Numbered from the stretch's first letter, positions 48,507 to 59,810 are shown. The stretch: DNA of 64,000 nucleotides from Dermanyssus gallinae (GCA_003439945.1 QVRM01006455.1:1-64000); one strand, 5' to 3'. The notes: a model not told the origin generated them from the letters alone. Made by a program: numbers and translations.

Positions 48507-50021
48507 TCAAACAATACGAGTACACGTCACCATATCACTTCCTGATCGGGTGTAGCTGTTTTTGCGGTTCGAATGACGTGGACGCCCAGATGATGGCCAA
48601 TTATCGTCTTGTTGCTTCTCAGGCGACGTTGCTCTGAACGATAAGCGTTGATCAGTTACAGATTCCGATTTTTTAGAGAGATGATCACAACCATCCTCAT
48701 CGGCCAACGATGATCCCTGCTCTTCCATTTGTCGCCGAATCTTTTCCATCACCCACTCGGGGATGGTAACGTCTGGATCGTCTAGGTCCCCACGTGCTGT
48801 ATCTTGAAGGAGACCGGCAACACAGCAGGAAGCCTCGCCCTCAAAGCGCCCCGTCTCTGCTCTCGACGCAAGTCTTCATCCGGCTCCGACGAGAATCCCT
48901 TAGCAATTTAGTAATTGAAGAACATTATAATATCGGACGTATATATCAGATCGTATGTAAGTGCAACAAAAATAAGCATAAGTGCAATGCAGCATCAATC
49001 AGCACGACTCACTGTTACAGGGTCACATGTTCACAAGTCGCAAGTGACTGTTGTTTCCATAATGCTGATGTATTTTTTATATAAATTTGGCGACCAGCGG
49101 ATAACCAGCTAGTTATTTAACAGTGAAATGCACATTGTTTATTTGACTTGTTTGCCTGTGATCGACTCATTGAATCGTACTAGTGTATGTAAAATAGAAT
49201 TATATTAAAATGTCCTTAATATAATTAATTGCATTAAATAGCGTTATGTTTGGGGGTGTGAGAGCGTTCACTAGCTAAAACGTACCTCAAGTGGGATATT
49301 GTCCGTGGTGTGGGGCTCTTTAATGTTCTCGTCAAAATCCGAACAGTTGACGGAGCCCACGAAGGAAGCACTTTTGCCGAAAAGCAGAGCAGCGGCTAGA
49401 TAGCGCAAGCGATACCCGCAAGCGACTGCCATCTAGCCCGCGAAGAAAGGCCACGCTTTTTGCGGTAGCCACCATCTTTTGCTTGCCTTCCGGTTGTCTG
49501 GGCTGTAAACCAGCAAAATAAATCCATAATTGTATCAAAATACATATATGTATAATTGTAGTGGTGATATTTTTAGTTATAACACTAAGTTTCCCTGCGA
49601 AAGACTTTTCTGCTACTCAAAAAGCCGTCATTACAATATAAGAAATTGTAGAAGAAGCAATGTCAATTTCAGTTTCAACCTTTCGTTCAACATGCGATTT
49701 TGACTTAGTTCAGAGCATTGCCAGAATAAAGATTTGATTGGCGATCGATACCTAAAAAGCGAAAGAGTCTCAAGGGTACTTACAATGTCTTGCGGGAAAG
49801 TCATCAGCTCGGGCTCATTTTCACGCGAGATGAGCTTTATTTTTAGCTGACTTTGTAGCCTCGTATCTGTCACAGCTCCAGATAACTGGAAAGAAAAGAT
49901 GAATATATTTTTAGTACGTTGGTTGTTTAGAGTATCAATACAACGATATAATCGATAAGCATGGTGTTTAAGATTTTTTAGAACTAAAACTAACATTCAC
50001 TTGCTCACTTAAAGTTGACAT
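48507..50021 (-). pseudogene. array gene, minus-arm copy in unit 6
   Basis: TATA near 50045-50052, ATG 50021. Exon 2 is 49885-49784, 102 bp, 34 codons, fully open (LSGAVTDTRLQSQLK to FPQDI), with both splice sites. Exon 3 (about 49504-49287) has a donor as in unit 1 but contains a frame break and an in-frame TAG. Exon 4 from about 48899 is frame-broken, then open at 48752-48507. Confidence 0.5.
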
Positions 50022-50286
50022 TGTCTTGGCCAAATTCAAAATCTCTTATATACAACAGAACGTGAAATTAATCTCTGTGCTCTATACAGACGTGCTAATC
50101 AGATGTGTACCAATCTTGTTGTTGTTGTGCTGTATCTATTATCAGTCACTTCATTAGCGTTCCTTGTTGAAGGTAATCATGGCACAAAATAAGCTGGTCC
50201 AGTAGCTGCCATAATGAAAAGGTCTAATATGGTGATCTCTGTAACCGCTCCAAGTGATGTGTTATAAACAAACCGGGAATTGCGTC

Positions 50287-50327
<41 letters not shown>

Positions 50328-50409
50328 GTGCAGGAATCATGTGGTAACACTGCATGGCCTGATATATACATCAGATATTATAATGTTCAACAAATAGTAA
50401 ATTGCTAAG

Positions 50410-50788
50410 GAATTGTCGTCGGAGCCGGAGGAAGATTTGCGTCGAGAGCAGAGGCGGCGTGCTGTGAGCAAGGCTGCCTGCCGGATTGCCGGTGTACTAC
50501 AAGATGCACCACAGGAACCTAGAGAATCTGGACGTAACCATCCCCGAATGGGTGATGAAAAAAAATCAGCGGCAAATAGAGGAACAAGGCTCATCCTCTG
50601 CCGATGGATTAGATTCAGATGATCTCCCGTCCGTAGTCGAAAGCTGCAGCTGGTCGACGGTATCGCCAGCAAATCAACGCCGCCCGAAAAGCACCAAGAT
50701 GATAATGGGCCATCCTCTGAAATCGCGCTACCGTCCACGTCTTCCAGACCGCAAAAATGGCTACACCCTAGGGTGCAGAGGAGGATAG
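50410..50788 (+). pseudogene. array gene 3' exon, plus arm, unit 7
   Basis: A private 2-nt deletion (gctgtgagcaagg for gctgtgagagcaagg) near 50465 breaks the start. From 50486 the frame is fully open (VTIPEWVMKKNQRQIEEQ to YTLGCRGG), because the A run here is one longer than in units 2 and 4-6. Confidence 0.65.
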
Positions 50789-51601
50789 ATAGTGTGTTAC
50801 TGCGTACTCGTATTGCCAAAGAAAGAGGCGTTTATGACGACGTTCATTTCATATTGATATGTTGTTAGTTCCTCTTATAGCGCCCAAAGCATCTTACGAG
50901 CGTAAAGTTGTTGGTCGTCATGTTCATGAGGTCGCTTTGGAGCGTTGATAGCGAAAAGCTCTTCCTAAACTAAGCTGAATACCATGATTAAGCATATACA
51001 TACGATTTGGTTATGCAAGGACTTGGCGCTTAGCATTTAATTGCTACTGCGACTAACTCATGTCGTCATAGCCGAACGCCAATGTCAAAAGACTTTCAGC
51101 CAATGTAATATACACATATAATTCTATGTATTACCTTTGTAATAGCAGAGCAATCAAAATGATGCTTATCAGGAGATCCCGAAGAGGAGGTACACAATGG
51201 AGGCAGTAAAAGCAGTACAAGATCGTCAATACAAGGGGCCTAGATAGTTACAATTTTAACAAGTACGACAATTTTCATATCTGTTTCATTATTTAGCAAA
51301 ATGCGTGTGCATACATGGTATAAATAAGTGCACATTTAGTTTCATATCGTGTCACGTATGTCTTGAATTATCAACAGCTGTATAGATTTCATTTAATTTT
51401 ACCATTTAGGTGCTTCATTAAAACAACGAATGAAAGCGTATATATATATATAAAAAACACACATACTAGGCGGCCGATCCTGGTATCCCAAACGGGGTAT
51501 TAGAGGACCATTGAATACTTGCGATATGCAATTGTTTCATGTGATGTGTGGCAAGTGGCACTGTCTTGTTCAAAACACATCTCTTTGAGATTCATACCAT
51601 C

Positions 51602-51798
51602 TTTTTTTTGGATTTTCCGTAAGGCTATTGCCCATATACGGTTTTTTTTCAGGTCATGGCTAATTTTAATCCACTCCGGCATTTACCTTGTCTAATTTGG
51701 AAAGCATGCAAACCAATTTAAGAGTGGCCGGTCTGGGTCTCGAACCCAGTCCTCCCGAATGCAAGGCAAAGGCTTTGCCACTAAGCCATCTTGCTCGG
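51602..51798 (-). mobile_element. tRNA-derived SINE in array, unit 7
   Basis: Same element and site as unit 2; intact A and B boxes on the minus strand. Confidence 0.7.
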
Positions 51799-52561
51799 TT
51801 TATATTCTCTCGGAAATGTAATAAGTTTCGAGTCGTGAAATTTCGCCAATGAGTGGCGGTTTTGTCTCGCTGTATCGGTCGTTTCTGTTGTGCATGTTTG
51901 CACAACAGGTTCATACATGTTCTTGTTTAATTCTTCTAAAAATAATCAATTCAGATGATTTCTTGAAATCCCCTTGAAAATAGTAGCCGTCACCTTCTCC
52001 GCAGACAATACAGTTCTAACATTTCTCGATGAACGTTCAGCAGGTACTGTTTACTGCTCTGGCAGGTGTTTTTACTTGGGTATGTAGAGATGGATTTAAT
52101 GGTCGTCCACACTCACCAATTGACGCTATAAGACTTATGGATTGCGACAAGCATTGCCGCAAAATGTTTTTCGCGTATGTTCTTGATCGATGGTCTACAA
52201 TCGCGGTGCCTAAACTACTCTTTTGTGCAGTATAATGCACTTCACCTACTTAGATGCCTCTGGTTTCAACTACATCAAGTATCTTCATTCGGCGATCAAC
52301 GAAATCACACCGGAGTATCCTGACGAGTCGGCCAACAGCGCGCTTTTGCTCCCTTCCTCTCCACTACTTAGGTTGGTGCAAAAGCTTTTGTTGTTTTAGC
52401 ACCAACCCGTTTCGGAGAATTGCAGTGCTCTCGATGCAACATCAGCATAATAATGGTGATACGTTTATTAAGGAGTGGCCGTTACTACAGCCCATAGGAT
52501 CTGCTTTGGCGCTAACATTTTACTTACTTTATAGGAAAACAGAGACATAATAAACATTCAA

Positions 52562-53086
52562 GTGCAAAATCGGTGTTTTGCTGTGCGACTTCCAAAAGGG
52601 TGCCCAACGCTGTTAAAGTTTGTCGAAACATCTTCAAAACCTTCGGAAACAACTCGGAGAACGAATGGACCTGTCGAAAATGGTTTGCCAGGAGCCCGTA
52701 GTCCAGAAAAAATTAACCTGGACAAAAAACCACGGTCCGGTCAATTCTCATTGCTGGAAAAGTTTGGAATAACTTTTAACCCCTGTGGGTTTCTCACAGA
52801 TCGAGTAACACCAACAAATTGGGTCCATGTGCCTCTGCACTCCAATCGCCACCGCCGAGCTTTATTCTTGGATCCTTCGGAAACCTGCGATGAAAAATTT
52901 GTCCTCCGAGAGAATGCAAGCAGACCAAGATTCGGGTCCAAAGGCGCCGGCAGCAGTTTCCAGAGTCAACCCAAGCAAAACGTCAACTCAATTGCAAACT
53001 ATGCAATGTTGTATTGCAAACTATGCAACATTGCAAGCTATGGAATGTTGTTTGTGAAATATCGATTGAGGCATCGTTTACGCTAA
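52562..53086 (+). other. core open frame, 174 codons, unit 7
   Basis: Longest version of the core frame described at 33285. It ends in a stretch built from short inverted and direct copies of gcaaactatgcaatgtt (52994-53048), which gives repetitive Cys/Asn-rich residues. No homologous family recognised. Confidence 0.3.
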
Positions 53087-53998
53087 ACGCACGAGAAGAA
53101 ACCAGATGATCAGTGCGGATCTATACTGCTAATAAAGCCAACTAGTTGAATAAAAATTCACCCAAACTTGTCCATCTTTCACTGAGACAACGCACGACCT
53201 CATGTGAGTAACACCGGCCTTAGAAAATATATAACCTGAGCTGGGGACTAATTGAGCATCCAACAACTCCGCGGAGCTTGCACCTTTCGACTAGCACTCA
53301 CTCCCGTCTCGCCGCTTGTTACGGGTATAGTGACTATGACGATGCCGCACACGCGCATTCACCCAAATAGAACATCGTACATTTGTGCATAGATTATACG
53401 CTTTCTTTCATTGTCCTAACTAAGATTCTAAAGGGTGGAATTGTTGCTGTCGATAATGCAAGACATAAATAATACGATGAAATAAAATCTGCATGTTTCT
53501 ATACCATTATGCAAACGTAATTTGCAAGATAACAAAACTGATGCAAACATTGGTTACCTGTTATTAATTATAATTTGTCTAGTAAACCTCTTGTGTAAAG
53601 ATGTCTTGGCAATTTGTACTGCCTTCATTCTGTACTCCTTGTTCGAGATCTTTCGGCATGCGTCCTTTTGACGGTTCCGCTACAACACGAATAATAAAAT
53701 ACATATATAGATTGAATAGCCTAAAAGTCCGATAAAAAAGTTATTGTAATGGCCTACGACTATGACGACATGAGTTAACACAGCAAACGCATATAAATGC
53801 TAAGCACCTATTCCTTGCATAACCAAATTGTGTATATCTGCATGTTCATGATCGTCAGTTTAAATTAGAAAGGTCTCTTGTTATCACAGCGCTCGGAAAA
53901 GACTTCACGAACGAGAGCTCGGCGCTTATAAAGTGCCTTGCACGCTGTAAAACGAACCTATATACCATATGAAATAAATGTCAGTGGATGCCCTTTTC

Positions 53999-55617
53999 TC
54001 AAACAATACGAGTACACGTCACCATATCACTCCCTGATCGGGTGTAGTTGTTTTTGCGATTCGAATGACGTGGACGCCCAGATGATGGCCAATTTTCGTC
54101 TTGTTGCTTCTCGGGCGACGTTGCTCTGGACGATAACCGTCGATCAGTTAAAGCTTTCGATTTTTCAGGGGGATGATCACAACCATCATCATTGGCCAAG
54201 GACGATATCCCTGCTCTTTCATTTGTCGCCGAATCTTTTCCATCACCCACTCGGGGATGGTAACGTCTGGATCGTCTAGGTCCCCACGTGGTGTATCTTG
54301 AAGGAGACCGGCAACACGGCAGGAAGCCTCGCCCTCAAAGCGCCCCGTCTCTGCTCTCGACGCAAGTCTTCATCCGGCTCCGACGAGAATCCCTTAGCAA
54401 TTTAGTAATTGAAGAACATTATAATATCGGATATATATATATCAGATCGTATGTGTGTGCAACCACAAGAAACATAAGTGCAATGCAGCCTAAATCAGCA
54501 CGGCTCACTGTTACAGGATCACATGTTCATAAGTCGCAAGTGACTGATGTTTCTATAATGCTGATGTATTTTTGGCCGACCAACTTTTGAAAATAAGTCA
54601 GCATTTATTAAGGGTATCTTGAGACACAGCCAAGAAACGACCGAGGACGTCTGAATAAAAGCTAGTTATTTTACAGTAAAATTGTTTATTTTGATAAAGT
54701 GCTTGCTGACTTTTTGTCCGTAATCAACTCATCCAAACGTACTAGTGTATGTAAAATGGAATATTTTTAAATGTCTTATATATAATTGCTTTAAATTGCT
54801 CTATGTAAGAATATTTTAAAATGTCTTATGTATAATTGCATTAAATAGCTCTATGTAAGAATATTTTAAAATGTTTTATATATAATTGCATTAAATAGCT
54901 TTATGTTTAGGGTGGAAGCGTTCACTAGCGAAAACGTACCTCAGGTGGAATATCGTTCGTGGTGTGGGGGGGCTTTTTATTGTTCTCGTCAAAATCCGAA
55001 CAGTTGACGGGCCCCACGAGGAAAGGCCACGCTTTTACGGCGGCCACCATCTTTTGCTTGCCTTCCAGTCGTCTGAACTGTAAACCACCAAAATAAATCC
55101 ATAATTGTATCGAAATACCCATATGTATAATAGTAGTGGTGATCTTTTTAGTTATAATACTTGGTTTTCCTGCGTCAGACTTCCCTGCTATACAACAATC
55201 CGTCATTACAACATAACTAATTGTAGAAAGGGCAATGTCAATTTCAGTTTCAACTTGTTGCAAACATTTCGTTTAAAATGCGATTTTGATTTAGTTTAGA
55301 GCATTGCCAGAATAAAGATTTGGTCGATGATCGATATCTAAAAAGCCTGCTGCGTAGTCTCAAGAGTACTTACAATTTCTTGCGGGGAAGTCGGAAAAAT
55401 CAGCTCGGACTCGTTTTCACGCGAGATGAGCTTTATTTTTAGCTGACTTTGTAGCTTCGTATCTGTCACAGCTCAAGATGTCTGGAAAGATAAAATTAAT
55501 ATATCTTTAGTACGTTGGTTGTTTAGAGTATCAATACAACGATATAATCGATTGGCATGGTGTTTAAGATTTTTTAGAACTTAAACTAACACTCACTTAC
55601 TCGCTTAAACTTGACAT
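53999..55617 (-). pseudogene. array gene, minus-arm copy in unit 7 (best exon 3)
   Basis: Candidate ATG 55617. Exon 2 is 55481-55374, 108 bp, phase 0/0, open except a TGA at codon 3, reading AVTDTKLQSQLKIKLISREN to PQEI. Exon 3 is 55077-54940, 138 bp, phase 0/0, open throughout: KQKMVAAVKAWPFLVGP, VNCSDFDENNKKPPHTTNDI, PPE at the donor. It lacks the hydrophobic insert of units 1 and 3-6. Exon 4 starts at 54392 (GFSSEPDEDLRREQ) in phase 0 and breaks after KIQHVG by an extra G shared with all minus arms. Only the stop in exon 2 and the shift in exon 4 prevent a continuous frame. Function unknown. Confidence 0.55.
54748..54905. repeat. 50-bp tandem triplication in unit 7
   Basis: Period 50 is visible from ctatgtaagaatattttaaa at 54801 and again at 54851; the first, more diverged copy starts near 54748. 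Other units have a single copy at the equivalent place. Confidence 0.85.
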
Positions 55618-55640
55618 TGTCTTGGCCAAATTCAAAATCT

Positions 55641-55650
55641 CTTATATACA
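55641..55650 (-). promoter_or_regulatory. TATA box of the array gene (unit 7; conserved in units 2-6)
   Basis: Minus strand TGTATATAAG in a conserved block (gttctgttgtatataagaga) about 31 nt upstream of the candidate ATG at 55617. Equivalent sites: about 31031, 35914, 40508, 45112 and 50045. Unit 1 has a substitution. Because a start site about 30 nt downstream would fall at the ATG, either the leader is very short or translation begins elsewhere. Confidence 0.4.
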
Positions 55651-55884
55651 ACAGAACGTGAAATTAATCTCTGTGCTCTATACAGACGTGCTAATCAGAT
55701 GTGCACCAATCGTGTTGTTGCTGTGCTGTATCATTATCAGTCACTTCATTAGCGTTCCTTGTTGAAGGTAATCATGGCACAAGAGAAGCTCGTCCAGTAA
55801 CTGCCATAATTAAGAGGTCTAATGCGGTGATCTCTGTAACCGCTTCAAGTGATGCGTTATGAACAAACCGGTAATACGTCTGAA

Positions 55885-55910
55885 TATATATATATATATA
55901 TATATATATA
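55885..55910. repeat. (TA)n tract at unit ends
   Basis: One tract precedes each junction: about 25877, 31275, 36160, 40753, 45356, 50290 and here, with different lengths (about 10 to 38 bp), giving each unit a length tag. Confidence 0.9.
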
Positions 55911-55941
55911 CGTGCACGAATCACGTGGTGGCACTGCATGG

Positions 55942-56660
55942 TCATTTGTGGACTACAATAAACAAAAAAGCGACGCCATCAGCCGGTTCACCGCCAGCCC
56001 AAAGACTTGTAACTGTAAGAACATCTTTCTACATGGCGAACTGCCAATGGTGTACTGACGCCACCTATCATATTACGTTTAATCACACGACAGTCCGTTT
56101 TCGAATTGGCCACACTTTGTTAGTGGCGGAGTTAAGTAACTCTATAGCCCCGGTGGATCACGTCATTAAAACGTTTAATGTGTTTGGCTGAGTCGTTAAC
56201 ACTAGCAAAACGAATATCATATTGTTTCGTCAGGCTAGGAAACCAATTAGCGCGGTGACGTCCGTCCAACTCGGTCCGCATGTGGTGAGTAGTCACTTCT
56301 GTTTGGTCGAGTGTCTGGGGGTAACTCTTCATGATAAGCTAGCGCGGCAACCGCACCTAGACTATTCAACTAAATGCTATGCTGTCATTTCAGCTGTGCG
56401 ACGCATGAAAGTCTGTAAATCTGTTACATTTCACTGCATATGCCCACCATCCTTGGCTACGGAATTCTCCTGTGGGAAGGTGGTGATTATATAGTGTAGA
56501 GCAAAGTTGGAACAACATAACGTATTACGAGTGATACCCTCAATTGTCACTCACGGTCTTCTGTCAATTGCGTTGTTGGTCTACATGCTGCGTGCAGGTG
56601 TGCTGAGTGCTGAGAAAAGCTACGACATATGAAGTTCCCAATAACCGCAAAAAGGTCAGC
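55942..56660 (+). mobile_element. jockey/CR1-like LINE RT fragment, decayed
   Basis: From about 56100 the text follows the end of an RT palm: LLVAELSNSIAPVDHVIKTF, then NTSKTNIILFRQARKPISAV (the KT-x-F motif after YADD), then ECLGVTLHDKLARQPHLD, the conserved LGV-x-LD region (56222-56440). Stops and frame changes are frequent. The YADD block itself is not recognisable and there is no endonuclease. It begins where the tandem array ends, so it marks the original right flank. Confidence 0.6.
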
Positions 56661-57439
56661 TCGCAAACCCTAAAGTGCTGGTTGCCCGAGATTCACGGTT
56701 AGCTACCCAGAAGCTGAAGATATTTTACTTCCTTGATAAGCTAAAAAACATTTCGTGTGCAGCTGACGAGCTCTCATGTGTGGTTACTACTATTGCCAGA
56801 CTGGTGGCGCACATGGTCGATTCGCAGGACGAAGCTTATCGTATTGCGAATTATAGGAACCCTTGAGTGAACCTGAGATGGAGATCGGCTGTTATACGAA
56901 CACGCCCAAGGTAAATCTGTATATGTATATTGCTAGTTGCAATGTTTCATACGACCGTTGCATAATAATATCCTTTTAACAATCACAGTATTATCTTAGT
57001 AAGAACTCACACGCTGCTAGATGAAGTTCCGTTCGCAGCCAACCATGTATCATCAGTACGGGGCCCACTAAAGGATGCGTCAGAGACCATCAAATCCGTC
57101 GCCTAGAGTTCGCCAAAAGTGCGCTACGATGCAATATCTAAAAAATAGTTAAGGAAGACAAGCTGTTGCCAGTTGGTTGGGTCGAGAGTCGAAGAGAAAG
57201 CGGAAATGAAGCAAATAAATTTTCCCCAGAGTAGAGAACAGTGGCAAGCGGACAAACAATCGCGTCGTATAGCGCACATCATGCAGTCACGTGCAGACGA
57301 CGTAGCAGGGAGCAAAGTAAAAATTGCGTTAATGCTGTATGGATGACGCATCCAAGAGCCAAAAGTATTCTGAAGCGCAAAATCCTCGTAGAGATAGCAA
57401 AGATGTAGTGTGTTCACTAACCTTAGGACTAGTCGGCGA
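56661..57439. other. no confident gene
   Basis: A plus-strand stretch near 57200-57345 (FPQSREQWQADKQSRRIAHI) is open for about 50 codons, with a longer frame on the opposite strand; neither is recognised. Confidence 0.35.
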
Positions 57440-57712
57440 TTGTTACGAGTTAGCCAGTGTCTCGCTCCAACAACACTCATCCTCTGCTTGCTTCGCGCCA
57501 AAGACAACTACCTAATGTATTCTCATTCCTGCTTGTATATGTCTTAGACTGCCCGCGCATTCAGTGACTTCTCGAGTCTCGGCTACTGGTGCGGCGGCAT
57601 TTTCTATTTGGCGCCATTTCGTTATGCTTGCTTCGCCATCGCCGTCATTACCAGCGCTGGCTATGCTGCCTACGTTGTGCTAACGGCCACTTCTATCCTA
57701 TTAAGCGCGTAC
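57440..57712 (-). mobile_element. solo LTR fragment
   Basis: Matches the LTR at 15222-15502 in the same orientation: ttgttacgagttagccagtg, then tcagtgacttctcgagtctc and cattttctatttggcgccat, ending acggccacttctatccta. No internal retroelement sequence flanks it. Confidence 0.5.
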
Positions 57713-58084
57713 TAAAAAGCTATTGTGCTGATAACTAGAATAATTCACACGGTCGTCTATTACATGAGCAACCGAGTTAAACCGAATTTAAATGAATTTG
57801 GCAGCTTTAAATGTATTAATCATAATCGTATGGATATGATTTAAAAAACAAAAACGGTTGTATGCTGTTTTCCTTCACCTGTCAAACCTAACTGACTGCA
57901 AGACGAGCATGTGTATGTATATATATAGTTACGGTGCCTGAGACTTGGCGCGGTTCCTAAACGTACGACACTCGGCGAGGTATCCGAGCTAGGAGCCAGC
58001 TCACGCGTTTCAAATAAAGTTCAACCGCCAGTTGTATATCAAACCCGGTCTCGTTAACACACATATAATATATATATATATGTA
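57713..58084. other. no gene seen; TA tract at end
   Basis: Anonymous; aataaa near 58013 and a short TA tract near 58066-58083. Confidence 0.4.
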
Positions 58085-58155
58085 TAAGACAATTCATTGC
58101 ACTTGTTAGTTCCGAGCTAAATTACAAGCACATAGCTTGTTCGGCGCCCCCGTTT
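58085..58155 (+). repeat. dispersed repeat, possible LTR end
   Basis: attcattgcacttgttagtt ... cacatagcttgttcggcgcc is similar to 60728-60792 (tattgcactcgttagcacca ... cacatcgcttgttcggagcc). It could be the end of an LTR family. Confidence 0.4.
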
Positions 58156-59810
58156 TTATGAGATTACAAGGTAAATTTAAATTTGCCACTTTCACCTACT
58201 TGCACAAATGATAGCTCCATCAAGCTCCATGTCTGCTACGGAACGTCGATTTCCGTAGTCACTTGGTATATCGAGCAGTAGGGGAGAGCGTATTTAGCAA
58301 AAGTGTATGACATATTGTTATTTTTTTAACAGAAACCTTCGAAACAGAGCCCACTAGAACAGCGTTCGCCCCCCAACCACAAAGTATTTTATGAACTGGC
58401 AATTAAGACGGACGAGGAAGATCAAATGTAGGGGACTCTGCACAGATGTAAATAAAAACGTAGTTTTTTTACTGTGATTTAACAAAAGAAGGTTTTTGGG
58501 ATTAGTTTTGAAACTGGAGTTGATAAACTTGAGCCCACATATCCTAGCTAGAATGGTTGTAGCGCAGTTGATATTATTCTCGAATCAAGCACGTGCACCG
58601 TTCATTAAATAACCACCTACTGGAACAAATTTCAGCATTGCAGCTGGCGGAATACAACAACGAAACATAAACGAAATTGAACGAACAATTAGATGGTTCA
58701 CTCTTCTGGCAGCGAAATCAAACGCAGAGGTGAACACCCAGAACATTAGTCTTGGTTCGACAAAAGATGCCGACAAATGAAACTCGCCATCAAAAAAAAC
58801 TATATCACCTGCAACACTTCACCATATTGCAGATATGGCGAATTCAGCACACATGTTGACGTGTTACGGGTAAAAGCTACGGCGGCAAATTTCTTACTAG
58901 GCGACCTACGCCGTGACGCGGACCTCAAAACAGCATCAAACTACTACTAGTCCCATACTGCCTAGCTGAAATCGCACCGCACTTGACAGTGAGTGGTTTG
59001 ACAGTTCTAGATAGGTTAAAGGCTTGTTTTGCCTTCCCAATACCCTATATTGGGATTAGCAACAGTGCATCGGCCATACTTGCCGAGCTGTGCGGAGAGG
59101 AAACGCTGCGGAAACCACCACCACCACTACGCTACAACGGCCACCGCATTCAGCCAATACTTCAACGTCGTCATCATTATCAGCACCAACAACAACAACA
59201 ACTGTGTCAAAATGACGGACAGATACCATGAAAATGCGCGTCCTAACCCACCAGTAAACAGGCAAGGACCAATAGAATATTTAAGACGCTCGACCTAAGG
59301 CAATCCCTCAATGAATCCCTCTGCGAAAAAAACACAACCTGTGATGGAACTCCGAATCAACTTCTCGAGCTGCACTGGCGTCTTTCGGATGCTGCCAGCA
59401 CGCCGCGGTAACTCCGATCAACCATCTTCCGCTCACGTAACCAGATGGAAAGAAAACGAACCGAGTAACGTTGGTGTGCTCTCTTTCTAACTAGATCGTT
59501 TAGTTCAACCACATACTTTCGTGCGTTCATGTCACAGTTGCTTCTGAGCTTACATCTCAGCGCCTGCGTAACGAAGTGCAACCAACATAGCTACAATATT
59601 AGAAAATAGATTTGTGTACACTTTCCAATAATATTTATAAACGTTGACTGACAAATCAAATCTGGCCTTGTCAATTGATAAAACAAAAACGTTTTAAGAA
59701 AAGCGTCTAGACTATAAGTAGTAATAATAGTTTAACTCACCAGTGAGAGCGTGATGTTTCATGATGAATAGACACCAGTAAAGCACGGCCAATAGATTAT
59801 CGCTGAATTT
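58156..59810. other. no gene seen; simple-sequence patches
   Basis: Short simple repeats (cca/ccg-rich near 59110-59150, caacaacaacaacaac near 59187-59202) generate low-complexity frames. Nothing recognised. Confidence 0.45.

Larger units (their letters stand above)
45412..50357. repeat. tandem array unit 6 (4946 bp)
   Basis: Left half resembles units 4 and 5 (SINE present, 480-bp block absent). Right half resembles unit 1 (exon 2 present; exon 4 remainder reads LSKKSESVTDQRLSF as in unit 1, against PPEKSKALTDRRLSS elsewhere). Junction gcatgg at 50352-50357. Confidence 0.85.
50358..55941. repeat. tandem array unit 7 (5584 bp), last unit
   Basis: All modules present: plus exon 50410, SINE 51602-51798, core block about 51984-52456, core frame 52562-53086, minus arm with exon 2. 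It also holds outer-arm sequence missing from units 1-6 (54576-54660) and a 50-bp triplication (54748-54905). The array stops at gcatgg 55936-55941, where the following bases change from the usual cctgatatatac to tcatttgtgg. Confidence 0.85.

Noticed and set aside
20640..55941. Interpretation as an rDNA, histone or satellite array
   Set aside because: Units carry no rRNA or histone sequence, are far longer and more complex than a satellite, and contain inverted arms with splice signals.
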